Notes under the pieces: generated by a model
Told to the model about the DNA's origin: nothing
Databases searched by the model: none
What the model saw: the letters and a program-made list of their open reading frames with translations, nothing else
Origin: Vibrio gelatinilyticus
GTDB taxonomy: Bacteria; Pseudomonadota; Gammaproteobacteria; Enterobacterales; Vibrionaceae
Reading direction: 5' to 3'
Assembly (NCBI RefSeq): GCF_022836845.1
Contig: NZ_JAJNNZ010000004.1
Coordinates: 1 to 64,000, forward strand
Length of the DNA: 64,000 bases
Translations under genes and position numbers: made by a program
Shown: positions 41,024-49,961 of the stretch, piece after piece
Layout of the letters: every line of letters starts with the position of its first letter
Numbering within the stretch: the stretch's first letter is position 1

Positions 41024-41355
41024 TTTCTATACGTCTAAATAGCTTTGTGCATCGAATAGAAGACAAATCTATGGTGCTGCAAATGGCATTCGATAGTGGC
41101 TGCCAGCTAAAACGCATTCGGCGATCACGTAATTGGTTGTTAAGTGGCACTAAAAAGCAGTTAGAACACTTCGCGTTTAGCGCTAATGTCGGTTGGATCT
41201 CAGTGGCGGTAGATAAAGCGTTGAGTGGATATAAATCACCGATTCAGGAGCTTCTAGAGCGCTATCCAGAGATCACTCTGACGCAACTAATTCAAGAGTC
41301 GGGCTGTACTATGGTCGAGGCGCGTAAGGCCATTGATGAGTTTGAAGGTTTATAG
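41002..41355 (+). CDS. Small Vibrio protein of the so-called ribosome-recycling-factor-like family
   Basis: This 117-residue protein has SFVHRIEDKSMVLQMAFDSGCQLKRIRRSRNWLLSG near its start and TLTQLIQESGCTMVEARKAIDEFEGL at its end. Vibrio genomes carry similar proteins labelled 'ribosome recycling factor family', but I see no true RRF domain, so that name may mislead. The C-terminal part resembles a short helix-turn-helix. TTG 41002 follows AAGGG at 40992 to 40996. It overlaps the DUF3859 gene by 22 bp and ends before a bidirectional terminator. Confidence 0.6.
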   Translation: METSRFLISIRLNSFVHRIEDKSMVLQMAFDSGCQLKRIRRSRNWLLSGTKKQLEHFAFSANVGWISVAVDKALSGYKSPIQELLERYPEITLTQLIQESGCTMVEARKAIDEFEGL

Positions 41356-41396
41356 AACGTTGGCGATCCAGTAAAGTAACCGCCTAATATAAAAAG

Positions 41397-41427
41397 AAAA
41401 ATGCCATTGCAGTGCAATGGCATTTTT
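41397..41427. terminator. Bidirectional terminator
   Basis: AAAATGCCATTGC/GCAATGGCATTTT with a 3-base loop, A-run on one side and T-run on the other. It lies between two convergent genes. Confidence 0.85.
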
Positions 41428-41467
41428 AATATTAGTAATATGTGAATTAAAATACGCTAGTGAGATC

Positions 41468-42574
41468 TTATTCGCTAAGGTAGGTAATTACGAATTCTGT
41501 GATTTTGACCATGTCATCAACAGCAATGAACTCTTCTGTTGTATGAACTTTAGCCATACCCGTCGATAGGTTGACAGTCGTTAAACCATTTTTGTTGAAG
41601 TTATTCGCATCACTACCACCACCAGTGTGTTGGGTTGTCGCATTGATGCCTAGTGTGGAGAATGCCTGTTTTACTTCAACAACATGAATATCGTCTTCGG
41701 CAATAACGAAGGCATCGTAGGCACGTGTTGATTCAATCTCGACTCGGGCACCAAACTTAGTGGCTGAGGCTTCGAAAGTTTCGATCATGTGGTTAACCTG
41801 CGCGGTCAGTTTTTCACTATTGAGTGAGCGAGCCTCTGCTACTACGGTCAATTCAGGCATCACGATATTCGTTGCCTGGCCACCGTTCATCATACCAATG
41901 TTAGCGGTGGTTTCTTCGTCGATACGTAATAGATTCATGTTGGCGATGGCGTCGGCTGCAACACTTGCTGCACTGATGCCTTCTTCTGGAGCCACACCTG
42001 CGTGCGCTGGTTTTCCGGTGATCTTGGCAACAATTTTTTGTTGGCCAGGAGCTCCAGTGACGATAGTACCGATTGGGCCGCCCGTGTCTAAAACAATCGC
42101 TTTTTCGGATTGAATAAAAGACATGTCAAAATATTCAGAACCAAACAAACCGCCTTCTTCGTGCACTGTAAAAGCCACTTCAATGCTCTTGTGAGCCATG
42201 TTGTGATCTTTTAGGCAACGTACTGCTTCCATTACAGCCGCAATACCCGATTTGTCGTCACCACCTAAAATAGTGTCGCCTTTTGAGCGAATGATGCCAT
42301 CTTCAATAATCGGTTCGATGCCGATCCCTGGTGTGACGGTATCCATGTGTGCACTGAACACAATACTACCTTCTAAAGAACCTTCAAGGCGGCCGTAGAC
42401 GTTAAAGCCATTGGTGTATTGTTCAGGGACAGGCAATTTTCTGACGGCAAAGCCAAGTTCACCAAGCTGTTCTGCGATAGCTTCTGCAATCGCCTTTTCG
42501 TTGCCAGATTCACTGTCAATTTTTACAAGGTCAAAAAAGTGGTTGATCAAACGGTCAGTATTTACATGTGTCAT
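41468..42574 (-). CDS. M20-family peptidase, PepT-like
   Basis: This 368-residue metallopeptidase of the M20 family has the metal ligands in VFSAHMDTV (His-x-Asp), LGGDDKSGIAAVMEA, TVHEEGGLFGS (the general-base Glu pair) and a late TTEEF and GGGSDANNF region. Its organisation matches tripeptidase PepT-like and related aminopeptidases that use two zinc ions in the cytoplasm. The exact peptide specificity is not evident. It stands alone and ends at the bidirectional terminator. Confidence 0.85.
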   Translation of the reverse strand: MTHVNTDRLINHFFDLVKIDSESGNEKAIAEAIAEQLGELGFAVRKLPVPEQYTNGFNVYGRLEGSLEGSIVFSAHMDTVTPGIGIEPIIEDGIIRSKGDTILGGDDKSGIAAVMEAVRCLKDHNMAHKSIEVAFTVHEEGGLFGSEYFDMSFIQSEKAIVLDTGGPIGTIVTGAPGQQKIVAKITGKPAHAGVAPEEGISAASVAADAIANMNLLRIDEETTANIGMMNGGQATNIVMPELTVVAEARSLNSEKLTAQVNHMIETFEASATKFGARVEIESTRAYDAFVIAEDDIHVVEVKQAFSTLGINATTQHTGGGSDANNFNKNGLTTVNLSTGMAKVHTTEEFIAVDDMVKITEFVITYLSE

Positions 42575-42718
42575 AGGAGTGCTTCACGTTGTGTAACAGG
42601 ATGCGGACACTCTACACTCGTCGTTCACGTGCTAGACCTGAGGTAAATCAATAAAAGTGTCGGCTTTGCTGGTGATTTGACAAAAATTCGACACCTATTG
42701 ATGTAGTTTGGGCGATTA

Positions 42719-43666
42719 TTAGCCTGTTGCTTGCTGACTAATAGGCTCTGTGGGCTGCATAATCTTGTAGGTTGCGATCAAAATAAGAGTTGCGCCCAGC
42801 ACTTGCCAGGGCGTGAGAGTTTCATTGAGAAGCCACACTGAAAATAAGATCCCAAATATTGGTTCGCTACCTAGTATGGCGGTTGACTGCGTTGCACTGA
42901 TCGACTGAACTGCGTAGTTTTGAGCAAAAAAGGCGACTAAGGTACAAAAAACGACGAGGTAGATAATGCTTAGCCAGTGAAACGGTTGTAGAAGCAAGAC
43001 CGTTGGCATTATGTCGTTCACTGAGTAGTTGAATAGACACCAGATTACCGAGGCGAGGCCAACGGTAAATAATTGAACGATGGTAAGTGATGTTACGTTG
43101 ACCGATTCATCAAGTAATACTTTGCGACAAACCACCATCATACAAGCCCGCGCCAGTGCCGCAATCAGAATAAAGAAGGCACCTATACTCATTTCAAAAT
43201 GAAGTATTTTGCTTTCACAGACGAACACCACCCCAGTTAAAGACAATAATAAATAGATAACGAATCTTGGTGATTGTTTCGTTTTTAAGACGAAAAACTC
43301 AATGATCGGGGTAAACACGATACACATGCTAATCAGTACTGCGGCTTCACTTGCCTGAGAGTAGTAGATTCCTAATGTTTCGAATACGAAAATAACGGTC
43401 AAAATTATGCCAGTAAGATAACCTTTTGACGTAGCGTAAAATAGACTTCTAAGCGCATTGGCTGCGTCGGTACGAACCGCCATAAAAAGAAGAAAAAACA
43501 CGGTGGCGAGAACAAAACGGATGGTGAGAAAAATATCAACCGGTATTGCAGAGAGCACAAATTTGGCTGTGGAATAGCTGCTCCCCCATAAGATGGCAAC
43601 CAGTACGAGCAAGATGATCGCGATCTTTTTGTGCGTGCCATAGCATATATTTAAGGTATCTTTCAT
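42719..43666 (-). CDS. DMT-superfamily (EamA) transporter
   Basis: This 315-residue membrane protein has ten hydrophobic segments and the two-EamA-domain layout. LVAILWGSSYSTAKFVLSAIPVDIFLTIRF opens the first half and STAILGSEPIFGILFSVWLLNETLTPWQVLGATLIL closes the second. It probably exports a small metabolite. The divergent LysR gene at 43760 and the shared promoter region suggest local control. Confidence 0.87.
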   Translation of the reverse strand: MKDTLNICYGTHKKIAIILLVLVAILWGSSYSTAKFVLSAIPVDIFLTIRFVLATVFFLLFMAVRTDAANALRSLFYATSKGYLTGIILTVIFVFETLGIYYSQASEAAVLISMCIVFTPIIEFFVLKTKQSPRFVIYLLLSLTGVVFVCESKILHFEMSIGAFFILIAALARACMMVVCRKVLLDESVNVTSLTIVQLFTVGLASVIWCLFNYSVNDIMPTVLLLQPFHWLSIIYLVVFCTLVAFFAQNYAVQSISATQSTAILGSEPIFGILFSVWLLNETLTPWQVLGATLILIATYKIMQPTEPISQQATG

Positions 43667-43721
43667 AGTTAATAATTTTATGAGTATATGTGATGAGTGG
43701 TATGTTAACTTATATAAACAA

Positions 43722-43734
43722 GGTGATAATCACC
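43722..43734. promoter_or_regulatory. Palindrome between the DMT and LysR genes
   Basis: GGTGAT-A-ATCACC, a perfect 13-bp palindrome 25 bp before the LysR start. It is a candidate operator for that regulator. Confidence 0.4.
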
Positions 43735-43759
43735 CCAAATATCATAGGAATTGTGACTC

Positions 43760-44674
43760 ATGGACACAAATAGGCTGGTTGCTTTACTGCCTGATATTGC
43801 TGCGTTTGTAACGGTAGTTGAATCGGGTAGCTTTACGGTCGCGGCCCAAACAATGGGGATTACGCCTTCAGGAGTCAGTCGACAAGTGAGCAGACTTGAA
43901 GCTGCCTTGAACGTAGACTTGCTAGAGAGGACCACTCGGCGACAAGTCATGACTGAAGTGGGCAAGGCCGTTTACGAACTAAGCGTAAAAATGATGGCAT
44001 CGGCCCATGAAATTGCCAGTATTACTGATCTAGAAAAAGCTGAGGCAATTGGTGAAATCCGCGTGGCAGCACCAAAAGCGTTTAGCAAGCAAGTCCTCGA
44101 GCCTTTGTTTGTCCCATTTCTCAAGCAATTTCCTAAAACCAAGCTGAAAGTTATGGTGACAGACAGCTACGTTGATCCAATTAGAGATGAAATTGATGTT
44201 TTTTTTGAGCTGACTCATTCACCTCGCGACAACTTGGTAGCAAAAAAACTCGGTCCTATTCAATCTGTGTTGTGTGCGAGTAAAGACTATTTACGAAGTC
44301 ACGGTATTCCTTTTTCTCCCAGTGAACTGTCTGAACATCAATGTCTTTATCTAGGTGAGCATGTCGACGATAATTTGTGGACTTTCATGAAAGCGAATAC
44401 CGTAGTGAAAGTTAGGGTTGACGGGCGTTACAGCGTCAATCATTCGGAAATGCGCCTCGATGCGGTTAAACAAGGGATGGGTATCGGAGTATTTCCTGAT
44501 TTTGTCGCAAAAGACGCTCTGTTGAATGCCGAAGTGATAGAGGTATTGCCAGAGTGGCAACTGAAAGCGGCCTATCAAGGTGAGGTGGTTATGCAATTCC
44601 CTCAGACAAAATACATGCCTGCGCGCAGGCGAGTATTCATCGACTATATGGTGAAGGCCTTTAGCGAGCAGTGA
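43760..44674 (+). CDS. LysR-family transcriptional regulator
   Basis: This 304-residue regulator has the helix-turn-helix GSFTVAAQTMGITPSGVSRQVSRLEAALNVDLLERTTR (about residues 26 to 62). The effector domain is of the CrgA-like type. It is divergent from the DMT exporter gene and probably controls it. Its 3' end overlaps the convergent glycerophosphodiesterase gene by 14 bp. Confidence 0.87.
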   Translation: MDTNRLVALLPDIAAFVTVVESGSFTVAAQTMGITPSGVSRQVSRLEAALNVDLLERTTRRQVMTEVGKAVYELSVKMMASAHEIASITDLEKAEAIGEIRVAAPKAFSKQVLEPLFVPFLKQFPKTKLKVMVTDSYVDPIRDEIDVFFELTHSPRDNLVAKKLGPIQSVLCASKDYLRSHGIPFSPSELSEHQCLYLGEHVDDNLWTFMKANTVVKVRVDGRYSVNHSEMRLDAVKQGMGIGVFPDFVAKDALLNAEVIEVLPEWQLKAAYQGEVVMQFPQTKYMPARRRVFIDYMVKAFSEQ

Positions 44675-45377
44675 ATTTCTCTGGGTAGTCGGTAAATATT
44701 CCATCAACGTCTTTGAGATACTTAAATGATTTTGGGTTGTTAACGGTAAAGCACCAAATCTGAACACCTTTTTCTCGTAGTGCTTTGATGGTTCTTGCGC
44801 TTAGCCAGCGAAAGTTTGCGTGGCAGCTAAATGCGTTGACCTTGTCGATTGTACGCAGTGTTTTTCTTGTTACCCGAGAGGTGAGCACACCAAGCTTTGT
44901 ATCAAGGCTCTTTTTTGATAATGCTAGCGTCATTTCCTGGCTGAAACTGGATAAGATAATCTTCTGTTTGTTGATCGGGTGTTGGCGTAGTGCGTCTGCC
45001 AATAAATCGGCGACAAAATCGGCGTTATGGTACTTGTCGATCTTGACCTCAATATTAAGAGAAAGATCAGCGATTAGCGCGAAGTCTAGCAAGTCCGTTA
45101 GGGTAATAATACGCTCCCCTTTGAACTCAATGCCTTTCCAGCGACCAAAATCAAGTAGCTTTAACTCAGACAGGGTGAGCTGATCGACTCGTCCTTTGCC
45201 ATTACTACAGCGCTCAACAGTGTGATCGTGGCAAACGACCAAGACACCATCTTTAGTGGGTTGTACGTCTAACTCAACCCATTTCAAACCAATGTCCTTT
45301 GCTTTAAGAAAGCTGCTCATGGTGTTTTCTGGGCAATGGCCCGCGACGCCTCTGTGGCCGACAATTTGTAAATTCAT
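44661..45377 (-). CDS. Glycerophosphodiester phosphodiesterase (UgpQ-like)
   Basis: This protein is about 238 residues and has the GDPD motifs VGHRGVAGHCPENT (catalytic His, about residues 5 to 18), WVELDVQPTKDGVLVVCHDHTVERC and a later LNIEVKI. It hydrolyses glycerophosphodiesters to glycerol-3-phosphate and an alcohol. No signal peptide is seen, so it is probably cytosolic like UgpQ. ATG 45377 gives the family N-terminus, and the frame itself opens at 45392. It overlaps the convergent LysR gene by 14 bp. Confidence 0.87.
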   Translation of the reverse strand: MNLQIVGHRGVAGHCPENTMSSFLKAKDIGLKWVELDVQPTKDGVLVVCHDHTVERCSNGKGRVDQLTLSELKLLDFGRWKGIEFKGERIITLTDLLDFALIADLSLNIEVKIDKYHNADFVADLLADALRQHPINKQKIILSSFSQEMTLALSKKSLDTKLGVLTSRVTRKTLRTIDKVNAFSCHANFRWLSARTIKALREKGVQIWCFTVNNPKSFKYLKDVDGIFTDYPEKFTAR

Positions 45378-45436
45378 CAAACTTTTCACCATTAAATGAG
45401 TTAATAACAGTGTTGCAATTTTGTTAACGTGTCGCT

Positions 45437-46231
45437 ATGTTAGTACCAAATACACGTCTGACCAGTGAAATGAAACTTCATAATATACAAGGATATATAC
45501 AACAAATATATCTTGTCGAATATAGCGACAAATTACTTTTGTTAGATGGCGCAAGCCGCGCCGATGTAGGAGTGATTCTGCGATTCATCCGTAACGAGCT
45601 TGGGCGTCCTATTACTGACCTCAAAACGGTTGTAGTGACGCACATGCACCCTGATCATGCGGGGGCTGCCCATCGACTGAGAAGTATCACAGGCTGCAAT
45701 GTCGTGGCTTCTCACAGTGATACAGCTTGGTATTCGGGATTGGACGGGCTTTTAATGCATCTAGCCGATGTGATGCTTGCATTATGGATGGCAATGCGTA
45801 TGGGAAAAGCGAAGAAAAACCTCTGGTACAGCAAGGTTCTCAAGCCAGATCTCATGTTGACGGATGAGCAAACGATTCCAAATTTTGATGATTGGCGCGT
45901 AATAGAAACACCTGGCCACACAGACAGAGACATTTCAGTTTACAACGCCAAAGAATCTATTGTGTATGTGGCGGACTTAATGGTTGAAGTAAAAAAGCGC
46001 CTTGTCGCGCCTTTCCCGGTGTTTTATCCCAATCAATACAGGAAATCAGTGGAACGGATTTATGATTTGAATGTGGATACGTTGCTGCTCGCTCACAAAG
46101 GGCAGGCGAACTTCACTTATGAAGCGAAAACCCACTTGCTCAATACGGCACCAAGAAGGCCCGTGACTCACTGGCGTGTTGTTAAAATCAAACTTAAGAA
46201 ACTCACACGCTCAATATTTTTGCGTCATTGA
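45437..46231 (+). CDS. Metallo-beta-lactamase-fold hydrolase
   Basis: This 264-residue MBL-fold protein has the metal motif THMHPDHAGAAH (HxHxDH, about residues 75 to 86), the TPGHTDRDISVY histidine and VYVADLM Asp. The C-terminus is basic (KIKLKKLTRSIFLRH). The substrate is unknown, and it is not a recognisable antibiotic beta-lactamase. The gene is divergent from the phosphodiesterase gene and convergent with the lipocalin gene, with only 5 bp between stops. Confidence 0.83.
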   Translation: MLVPNTRLTSEMKLHNIQGYIQQIYLVEYSDKLLLLDGASRADVGVILRFIRNELGRPITDLKTVVVTHMHPDHAGAAHRLRSITGCNVVASHSDTAWYSGLDGLLMHLADVMLALWMAMRMGKAKKNLWYSKVLKPDLMLTDEQTIPNFDDWRVIETPGHTDRDISVYNAKESIVYVADLMVEVKKRLVAPFPVFYPNQYRKSVERIYDLNVDTLLLAHKGQANFTYEAKTHLLNTAPRRPVTHWRVVKIKLKKLTRSIFLRH

Positions 46232-46236
46232 CTTCG

Positions 46237-46749
46237 CTACTGTGTCGGAAATATCAGTTTACTGGTGTTGAAACCCGCATCGTTAGCGATGGCAATGTAC
46301 TCGTTTAGTTGTTGCGTGGGGATGCTTTTGCTGCGTGACAAGATCCAAAAGTACTCCTTGTTCGGGCCACTCACCAATGCCGATGAATAGTCATCTTCTA
46401 GGTAGAAAACAATGTAGCTGCCGTAAAAGGGACCAAAAAAAGACACTTTCAAGTGCGCTGTACTCGGTTCGCCGACAAATTTGGCTTTGCCTATTGCTTC
46501 TTGCCATTGTTGTGTGTCTTGATCCCTGCCTCGATTTATCACTTTGACGCTTCCATCGTCATTCATCGAATATTGTGCTGACACCTGCACAAGACCACGT
46601 TCAAAGCTATGGTCTAGCCGCGCGATTTCGTACCAGGTGCCAAGATAGCGATCTAAGGCAAAATTATTTATTGGTTTGACACCGTCTGGTATGCCAGTGC
46701 AGCCAATCAATATCAGTGGTAAACAGAGTAGGTAGGCGAGCTTCTTCAT
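46237..46749 (-). CDS. blc: Outer-membrane lipocalin (Blc/VlpA-like)
   Basis: This 170-residue lipoprotein has lipobox LILIGC (Cys 17), then the lipocalin signature NFALDRYLGTWYEIARLDHSFERGL (about residues 28 to 52), and later YIVFYLEDDYSSALVSGPNKEYFWILSR. Blc-type lipocalins bind lysophospholipids or fatty acids at the outer membrane. V. cholerae VlpA is a close relative in style. It is a single gene. Confidence 0.9.
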   Translation of the reverse strand: MKKLAYLLCLPLILIGCTGIPDGVKPINNFALDRYLGTWYEIARLDHSFERGLVQVSAQYSMNDDGSVKVINRGRDQDTQQWQEAIGKAKFVGEPSTAHLKVSFFGPFYGSYIVFYLEDDYSSALVSGPNKEYFWILSRSKSIPTQQLNEYIAIANDAGFNTSKLIFPTQ

Positions 46750-46897
46750 TGTGTATCCTTTTTATTGGGAAGCTTTCTTTTCGCTAAAGCGTAGCTTTAA
46801 TGAGAGATAAGCTTGGCAACCATTGACTGTACTTCTTGCGTCATCACGATTTAAGGAATAAGCTTTTGATAATTAGTATAAATACTCGCAGCTTAAT

Positions 46898-47578
46898 ATG
46901 ATCGAAATCTTCATTATCGTTATCGCGTTGATTGGTTTGTTCTACGTTTCTCAAAGGTACTTGTTTACACAAGAAAATACGAGAAATTATGAGTTTAAGA
47001 TCAAAGGCCCGATACTTAATTCTCCTCAAACCGCTTTTTTTAATGCTTTAAAGGAAGCGGTGTCCGATCAGGGCATTATTCTGTGTCGTGTGAATATGTC
47101 GAGCGTGATTACTCCTGAGAAAATCACCAATAAGAAGCAACGGTTTATCGCCAATAACCTAATAGCGAAAAGCTATTTCGACTTTGTTGTGTGTGATCCT
47201 CGTACGCTTCAGCCTCGCGTTGTGATTGAGTACGACGACGGAAAGCCATTGCACAAAGGAAAAGTAGAGCGTCAAAAACTCATCATGCAAGTGTGCAAAT
47301 CAGCCGGACTTCCTCTTATTGGCGCGTCAGTAAAAATGAGCTACCAAGTTGGTAAGTTGCGCCGTCTTCTTGCCACACACATTGATCTTATTGAGCCGGC
47401 AAAAGAAGTGCGTTTTTGTAAAAAATGCGGAAGCCCCATGATCATTAAAGTCGCTAATCAAGGTGAGTTTAAAGGTGTACGTTTCTTCACCTGCAGTCGT
47501 TTACCTGCATGTCAATATACCGAAAACTACAACGTGGTATTTGATGAGGAAGAGCAAGAAAGCCACCGCGCTATATAG
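46898..47578 (+). CDS. DUF2726 protein with a topoisomerase-type zinc finger
   Basis: This 226-residue protein has an N-terminal membrane helix (MIEIFIIVIALIGLFYVSQ) and a DUF2726-like nuclease-fold domain (FDFVVCDPRTLQPRVVIEYDDGKP-type segment, about residues 105 to 130). A C-terminal zinc ribbon, CKKCGSPMIIKVANQGEFKGVRFFTC..C, is of the topoisomerase I C4 type. The DUF2726 fold is related to restriction-like nucleases, but activity is not established. It overlaps the convergent diguanylate cyclase gene by 8 bp. Confidence 0.78.
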   Translation: MIEIFIIVIALIGLFYVSQRYLFTQENTRNYEFKIKGPILNSPQTAFFNALKEAVSDQGIILCRVNMSSVITPEKITNKKQRFIANNLIAKSYFDFVVCDPRTLQPRVVIEYDDGKPLHKGKVERQKLIMQVCKSAGLPLIGASVKMSYQVGKLRRLLATHIDLIEPAKEVRFCKKCGSPMIIKVANQGEFKGVRFFTCSRLPACQYTENYNVVFDEEEQESHRAI

Positions 47579-48572
47579 CCTTCGGGTAACCCAATGTGCT
47601 TTTGATGTTGTTTCTACCCCTGTCTTTAGCTTGATAAAGTTGCGCGTCCGCGCATTTAAGAATGTCGTTTAATGAGGTGTCGCAATGAAAACTGCAGGCA
47701 CCGATACTGGCAGTGATTTTTACCTCTTCCCCCATTTCTAAGAAAGAGAGCTTTTCGATCTTTAGACGAATATTTTCTGCAATGTCGACGGCTCGAAACA
47801 ATTGCGTGCCAAACAACACCACACAAAACTCTTCACCGCCAACTCGAAAGACGTTGTCTTCACCAACCTCAGACTGAAGCAACTTGGCGACTTCAACAAG
47901 CAGTGCATCGCCAATCGAATGACCAAATTCATCGTTGATGTGCTTAAAAAAGTCCAAATCCAACAGCATAAGGCTCGAGGTATAGTGAGTAGGGGTAGAA
48001 TTGTGTTGGTTAAAGCTGCGAATCAACGCCAAACGGTTGTAGCAGTTAGTCAGCGTGTCTTTGGAAGCGAGAATTTGCAGAGAGTTCTCAGTATTTTCTC
48101 GGTGGAACTCATACAGGTGCGAAGCGATCCACACACTTATAAAGCACGCGATGAAGTTGATGGTCAGAGGCTCGAGAAATTCAGAATATTTTTCTTCGAC
48201 AGAGAAAATAGCCGTCAACTGCAACAGAAAGGTAATGCCGGTCGCTATCGATCCTTGTTTTGTACCGACTAACAGATAAAAAATGATAGGCAATAGGAAT
48301 GACCAGAAGAGGATACCGTCATAAATGGGATTGGTGCGAGTACTATAGGCAACAATGAAAATCAAAAAATACACATAACTTAGGGTCTGTATATTCGTTT
48401 GTTGGTAACGAGAGGCGCGTCTGTAGAGGTAAAACGAATAAGCACTGTAAGCGACCTCAAGCGTCGCTAAGGTGTAGGCATGTTGTATGTGTATACTGTA
48501 GAGCGCAAGCGTAAGAGAAATCATCCCTAGTGGCATGGTTAGCCCAGCGAGTAGACGAGTTTTAATTCTCAT
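47571..48572 (-). CDS. Membrane diguanylate cyclase (GGDEF)
   Basis: This 333-residue protein has about six N-terminal hydrophobic helices and a C-terminal GGDEF domain. It has the active-site variant GGEEF (residues 245 to 249), the preceding DLDFFKHINDEFGHSIGDALL and the closing ADAQLYQAKDRGRNNI. It should make cyclic di-GMP from GTP. No RxxD inhibitory site is evident four residues before GGEEF. The sensed signal is unknown. It is a single gene. Confidence 0.9.
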   Translation of the reverse strand: MRIKTRLLAGLTMPLGMISLTLALYSIHIQHAYTLATLEVAYSAYSFYLYRRASRYQQTNIQTLSYVYFLIFIVAYSTRTNPIYDGILFWSFLLPIIFYLLVGTKQGSIATGITFLLQLTAIFSVEEKYSEFLEPLTINFIACFISVWIASHLYEFHRENTENSLQILASKDTLTNCYNRLALIRSFNQHNSTPTHYTSSLMLLDLDFFKHINDEFGHSIGDALLVEVAKLLQSEVGEDNVFRVGGEEFCVVLFGTQLFRAVDIAENIRLKIEKLSFLEMGEEVKITASIGACSFHCDTSLNDILKCADAQLYQAKDRGRNNIKSTLGYPKAI

Positions 48573-48863
48573 GGAACAGTCAAATGCGCGGATATCGATG
48601 CTAATAAGGAGCCACCTTTATTTTATAAACAATTTATTGTTATTCTTTTGGGTGCATACATCAATCCACATAGGCAGGATAATCTTTGTAGTGGAACGCA
48701 AAAATGGTCAAAGTTTCCGTTAACTAGCCGACGGCCAAATTTGTATTGAACTATGCGAGGAATGGAAATGTGAGTTGCTTCAAATTGATAGCTTCTTTAA
48801 GAATAAAAAAACGTCAAATTGTCGAGATATAGAGCAAACGATATCAAAAGCATAAATTTCTAC

Positions 48864-48892
48864 TTGCACCGTGTACTAACTCTCGTTAATAT
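48864..48892 (+). promoter_or_regulatory. Promoter of the tRNA-Val genes
   Basis: TTGCAC (48864 to 48869) and TAATAT (48887 to 48892) with a 17-bp spacer, 20 bp before the first tRNA. The rest of 48573 to 48863 holds no gene that I can support. Confidence 0.7.
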
Positions 48893-48912
48893 CCCTCTCG
48901 TTCCAAGACGAT

Positions 48913-48989
48913 GGGTCCGTAGCTCAGTTGGTTAGAGTACCGCCTTGACATGGCGGGGGTCGGCGATTCGAGTTCGCCCGGACCCACCA
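48913..48989 (+). tRNA. tRNA-Val (GAC), copy 1
   Basis: 77-nt cloverleaf with acceptor GGGTCCG/CGGACCC, anticodon loop TTGACAT between CCGCC and GGCGG (anticodon GAC), T-loop GTTCGAG-type TTCGAGT and encoded CCA. Confidence 0.97.
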
Positions 48990-49026
48990 TCGTCACTTGA
49001 ATAAATATTCATTGGAACAAAAATTT

Positions 49027-49103
49027 GGGTCCGTAGCTCAGTTGGTTAGAGTACCGCCTTGACATGGCGGGGGTCGGCGATTCGAGTTCGCCCGGACCCA
49101 CCA
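49027..49103 (+). tRNA. tRNA-Val (GAC), copy 2
   Basis: Identical in all 77 positions to copy 1, 37 bp downstream, and presumably in the same transcript. Confidence 0.97.
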
Positions 49104-49113
49104 AATTTTCGAT

Positions 49114-49137
49114 AAAGCCCGCTTTTTAGCGGGCTTT
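49114..49137 (+). terminator. Terminator of the tRNA-Val operon
   Basis: AAAGCCCGCT/AGCGGGCTTT with a T4 loop, 11 bp after the second tRNA, followed by GTTGT. Confidence 0.8.
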
Positions 49138-49270
49138 GTTGTATCTGGGGTTTTCCAGTTTTCCGAATTTCAAGCTCCACGTCATTTGGTAATGTACCAC
49201 TTTCTAATTCTTCTAACTCCGTCAATGTTGCAATAAAAGTCACTCACCGAATTCAGTTGTGTTTCGAAAA

Positions 49271-49441
49271 TCAGGCGTCTTCAGTTTCTTCATCTTGCTT
49301 TAGAGCGTGTCGTCTTGCGTCATAAAAGACAACACGCTTATTTCTAGTAATGGCTTTTTCAACGATGCCGTCTGACCAAAAAGAATAAATGAGCTCGCAG
49401 GACGACAGGTTTACAGTTTGCATTTCGATAATGTGTCTCAT
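49271..49441 (-). CDS. Small 56-aa protein of unknown function
   Basis: This 56-codon frame has GAGGATCAGG just before ATG 49441. The peptide (MRHIIEMQTVNLSSCELIYS, then FWSDGIVEKAITRNKRVVFYDARRH and an acidic KQDEETEDA tail) has a compact, protein-like composition. I recognise no family. The good ribosome-binding site and amino-acid make-up suggest a real small gene between the tRNAs and the chemotaxis fusion. Confidence 0.5.
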   Translation of the reverse strand: MRHIIEMQTVNLSSCELIYSFWSDGIVEKAITRNKRVVFYDARRHALKQDEETEDA

Positions 49442-49961
49442 CCTGATCCTCGTACATCAACTGGTGCGCCTAGGTTAATTTACGGTCATTTTCGCTATAC
49501 GATCAAGAAGAATCAAATAAATCATGTTGTAAAATAGAGAATGATTGTCTTAGCGACAAGGTTCTATTTATATTTCATCAGCTTATTGTACTTATGTTGT
49601 TATAGCTTACTAGTTAATAGTTCTGAGGAGGTGAGGGCGAAGTTGAGTATTGCCTTGTACTCATTCGTGACGCGCAAGCCGTGGATTTATAGTCTTCGTG
49701 CAGGATGGGTTGATTGCTTCATAAGCAAAGTACAGCTAATCGTTCATCGTAACTTTGTGCTAAACGTTCTCAACCTATGTTCAGAAGGATGAATAAAATG
49801 GTACTTCATGCTGGTGTAGTGCCAATGTTAGAAATTGGGAATTACGTTTTTATCGCCTCTTTAAATATCCAGTCTACCTATAAACTTAGCCGATACTTTT
49901 GTTGATAAAAATACTCCTAAAGGTAATACTTAATAAAAATAGTATAAAGGCAAATATTTCA
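49442..49961. other. Intergenic region before the CheB-CheR fusion
   Basis: About 520 bp. An 83-codon frame (49541 to 49792) opens with a hydrophobic stretch (YLYFISLLYLCCYSLL), but I see no ribosome-binding site before it, and I do not accept it as a gene. The region should hold the promoter of the fusion gene, which I could not place. Confidence 0.4.

Noticed and set aside
49046-49243. 65-codon minus-strand frame over the second tRNA-Val
   Set aside because: It overlaps a certain tRNA gene and its terminator and has no family resemblance.
49541-49792. 83-codon hydrophobic frame
   Set aside because: No ribosome-binding site and no recognisable family. AT-rich DNA gives such frames by chance.
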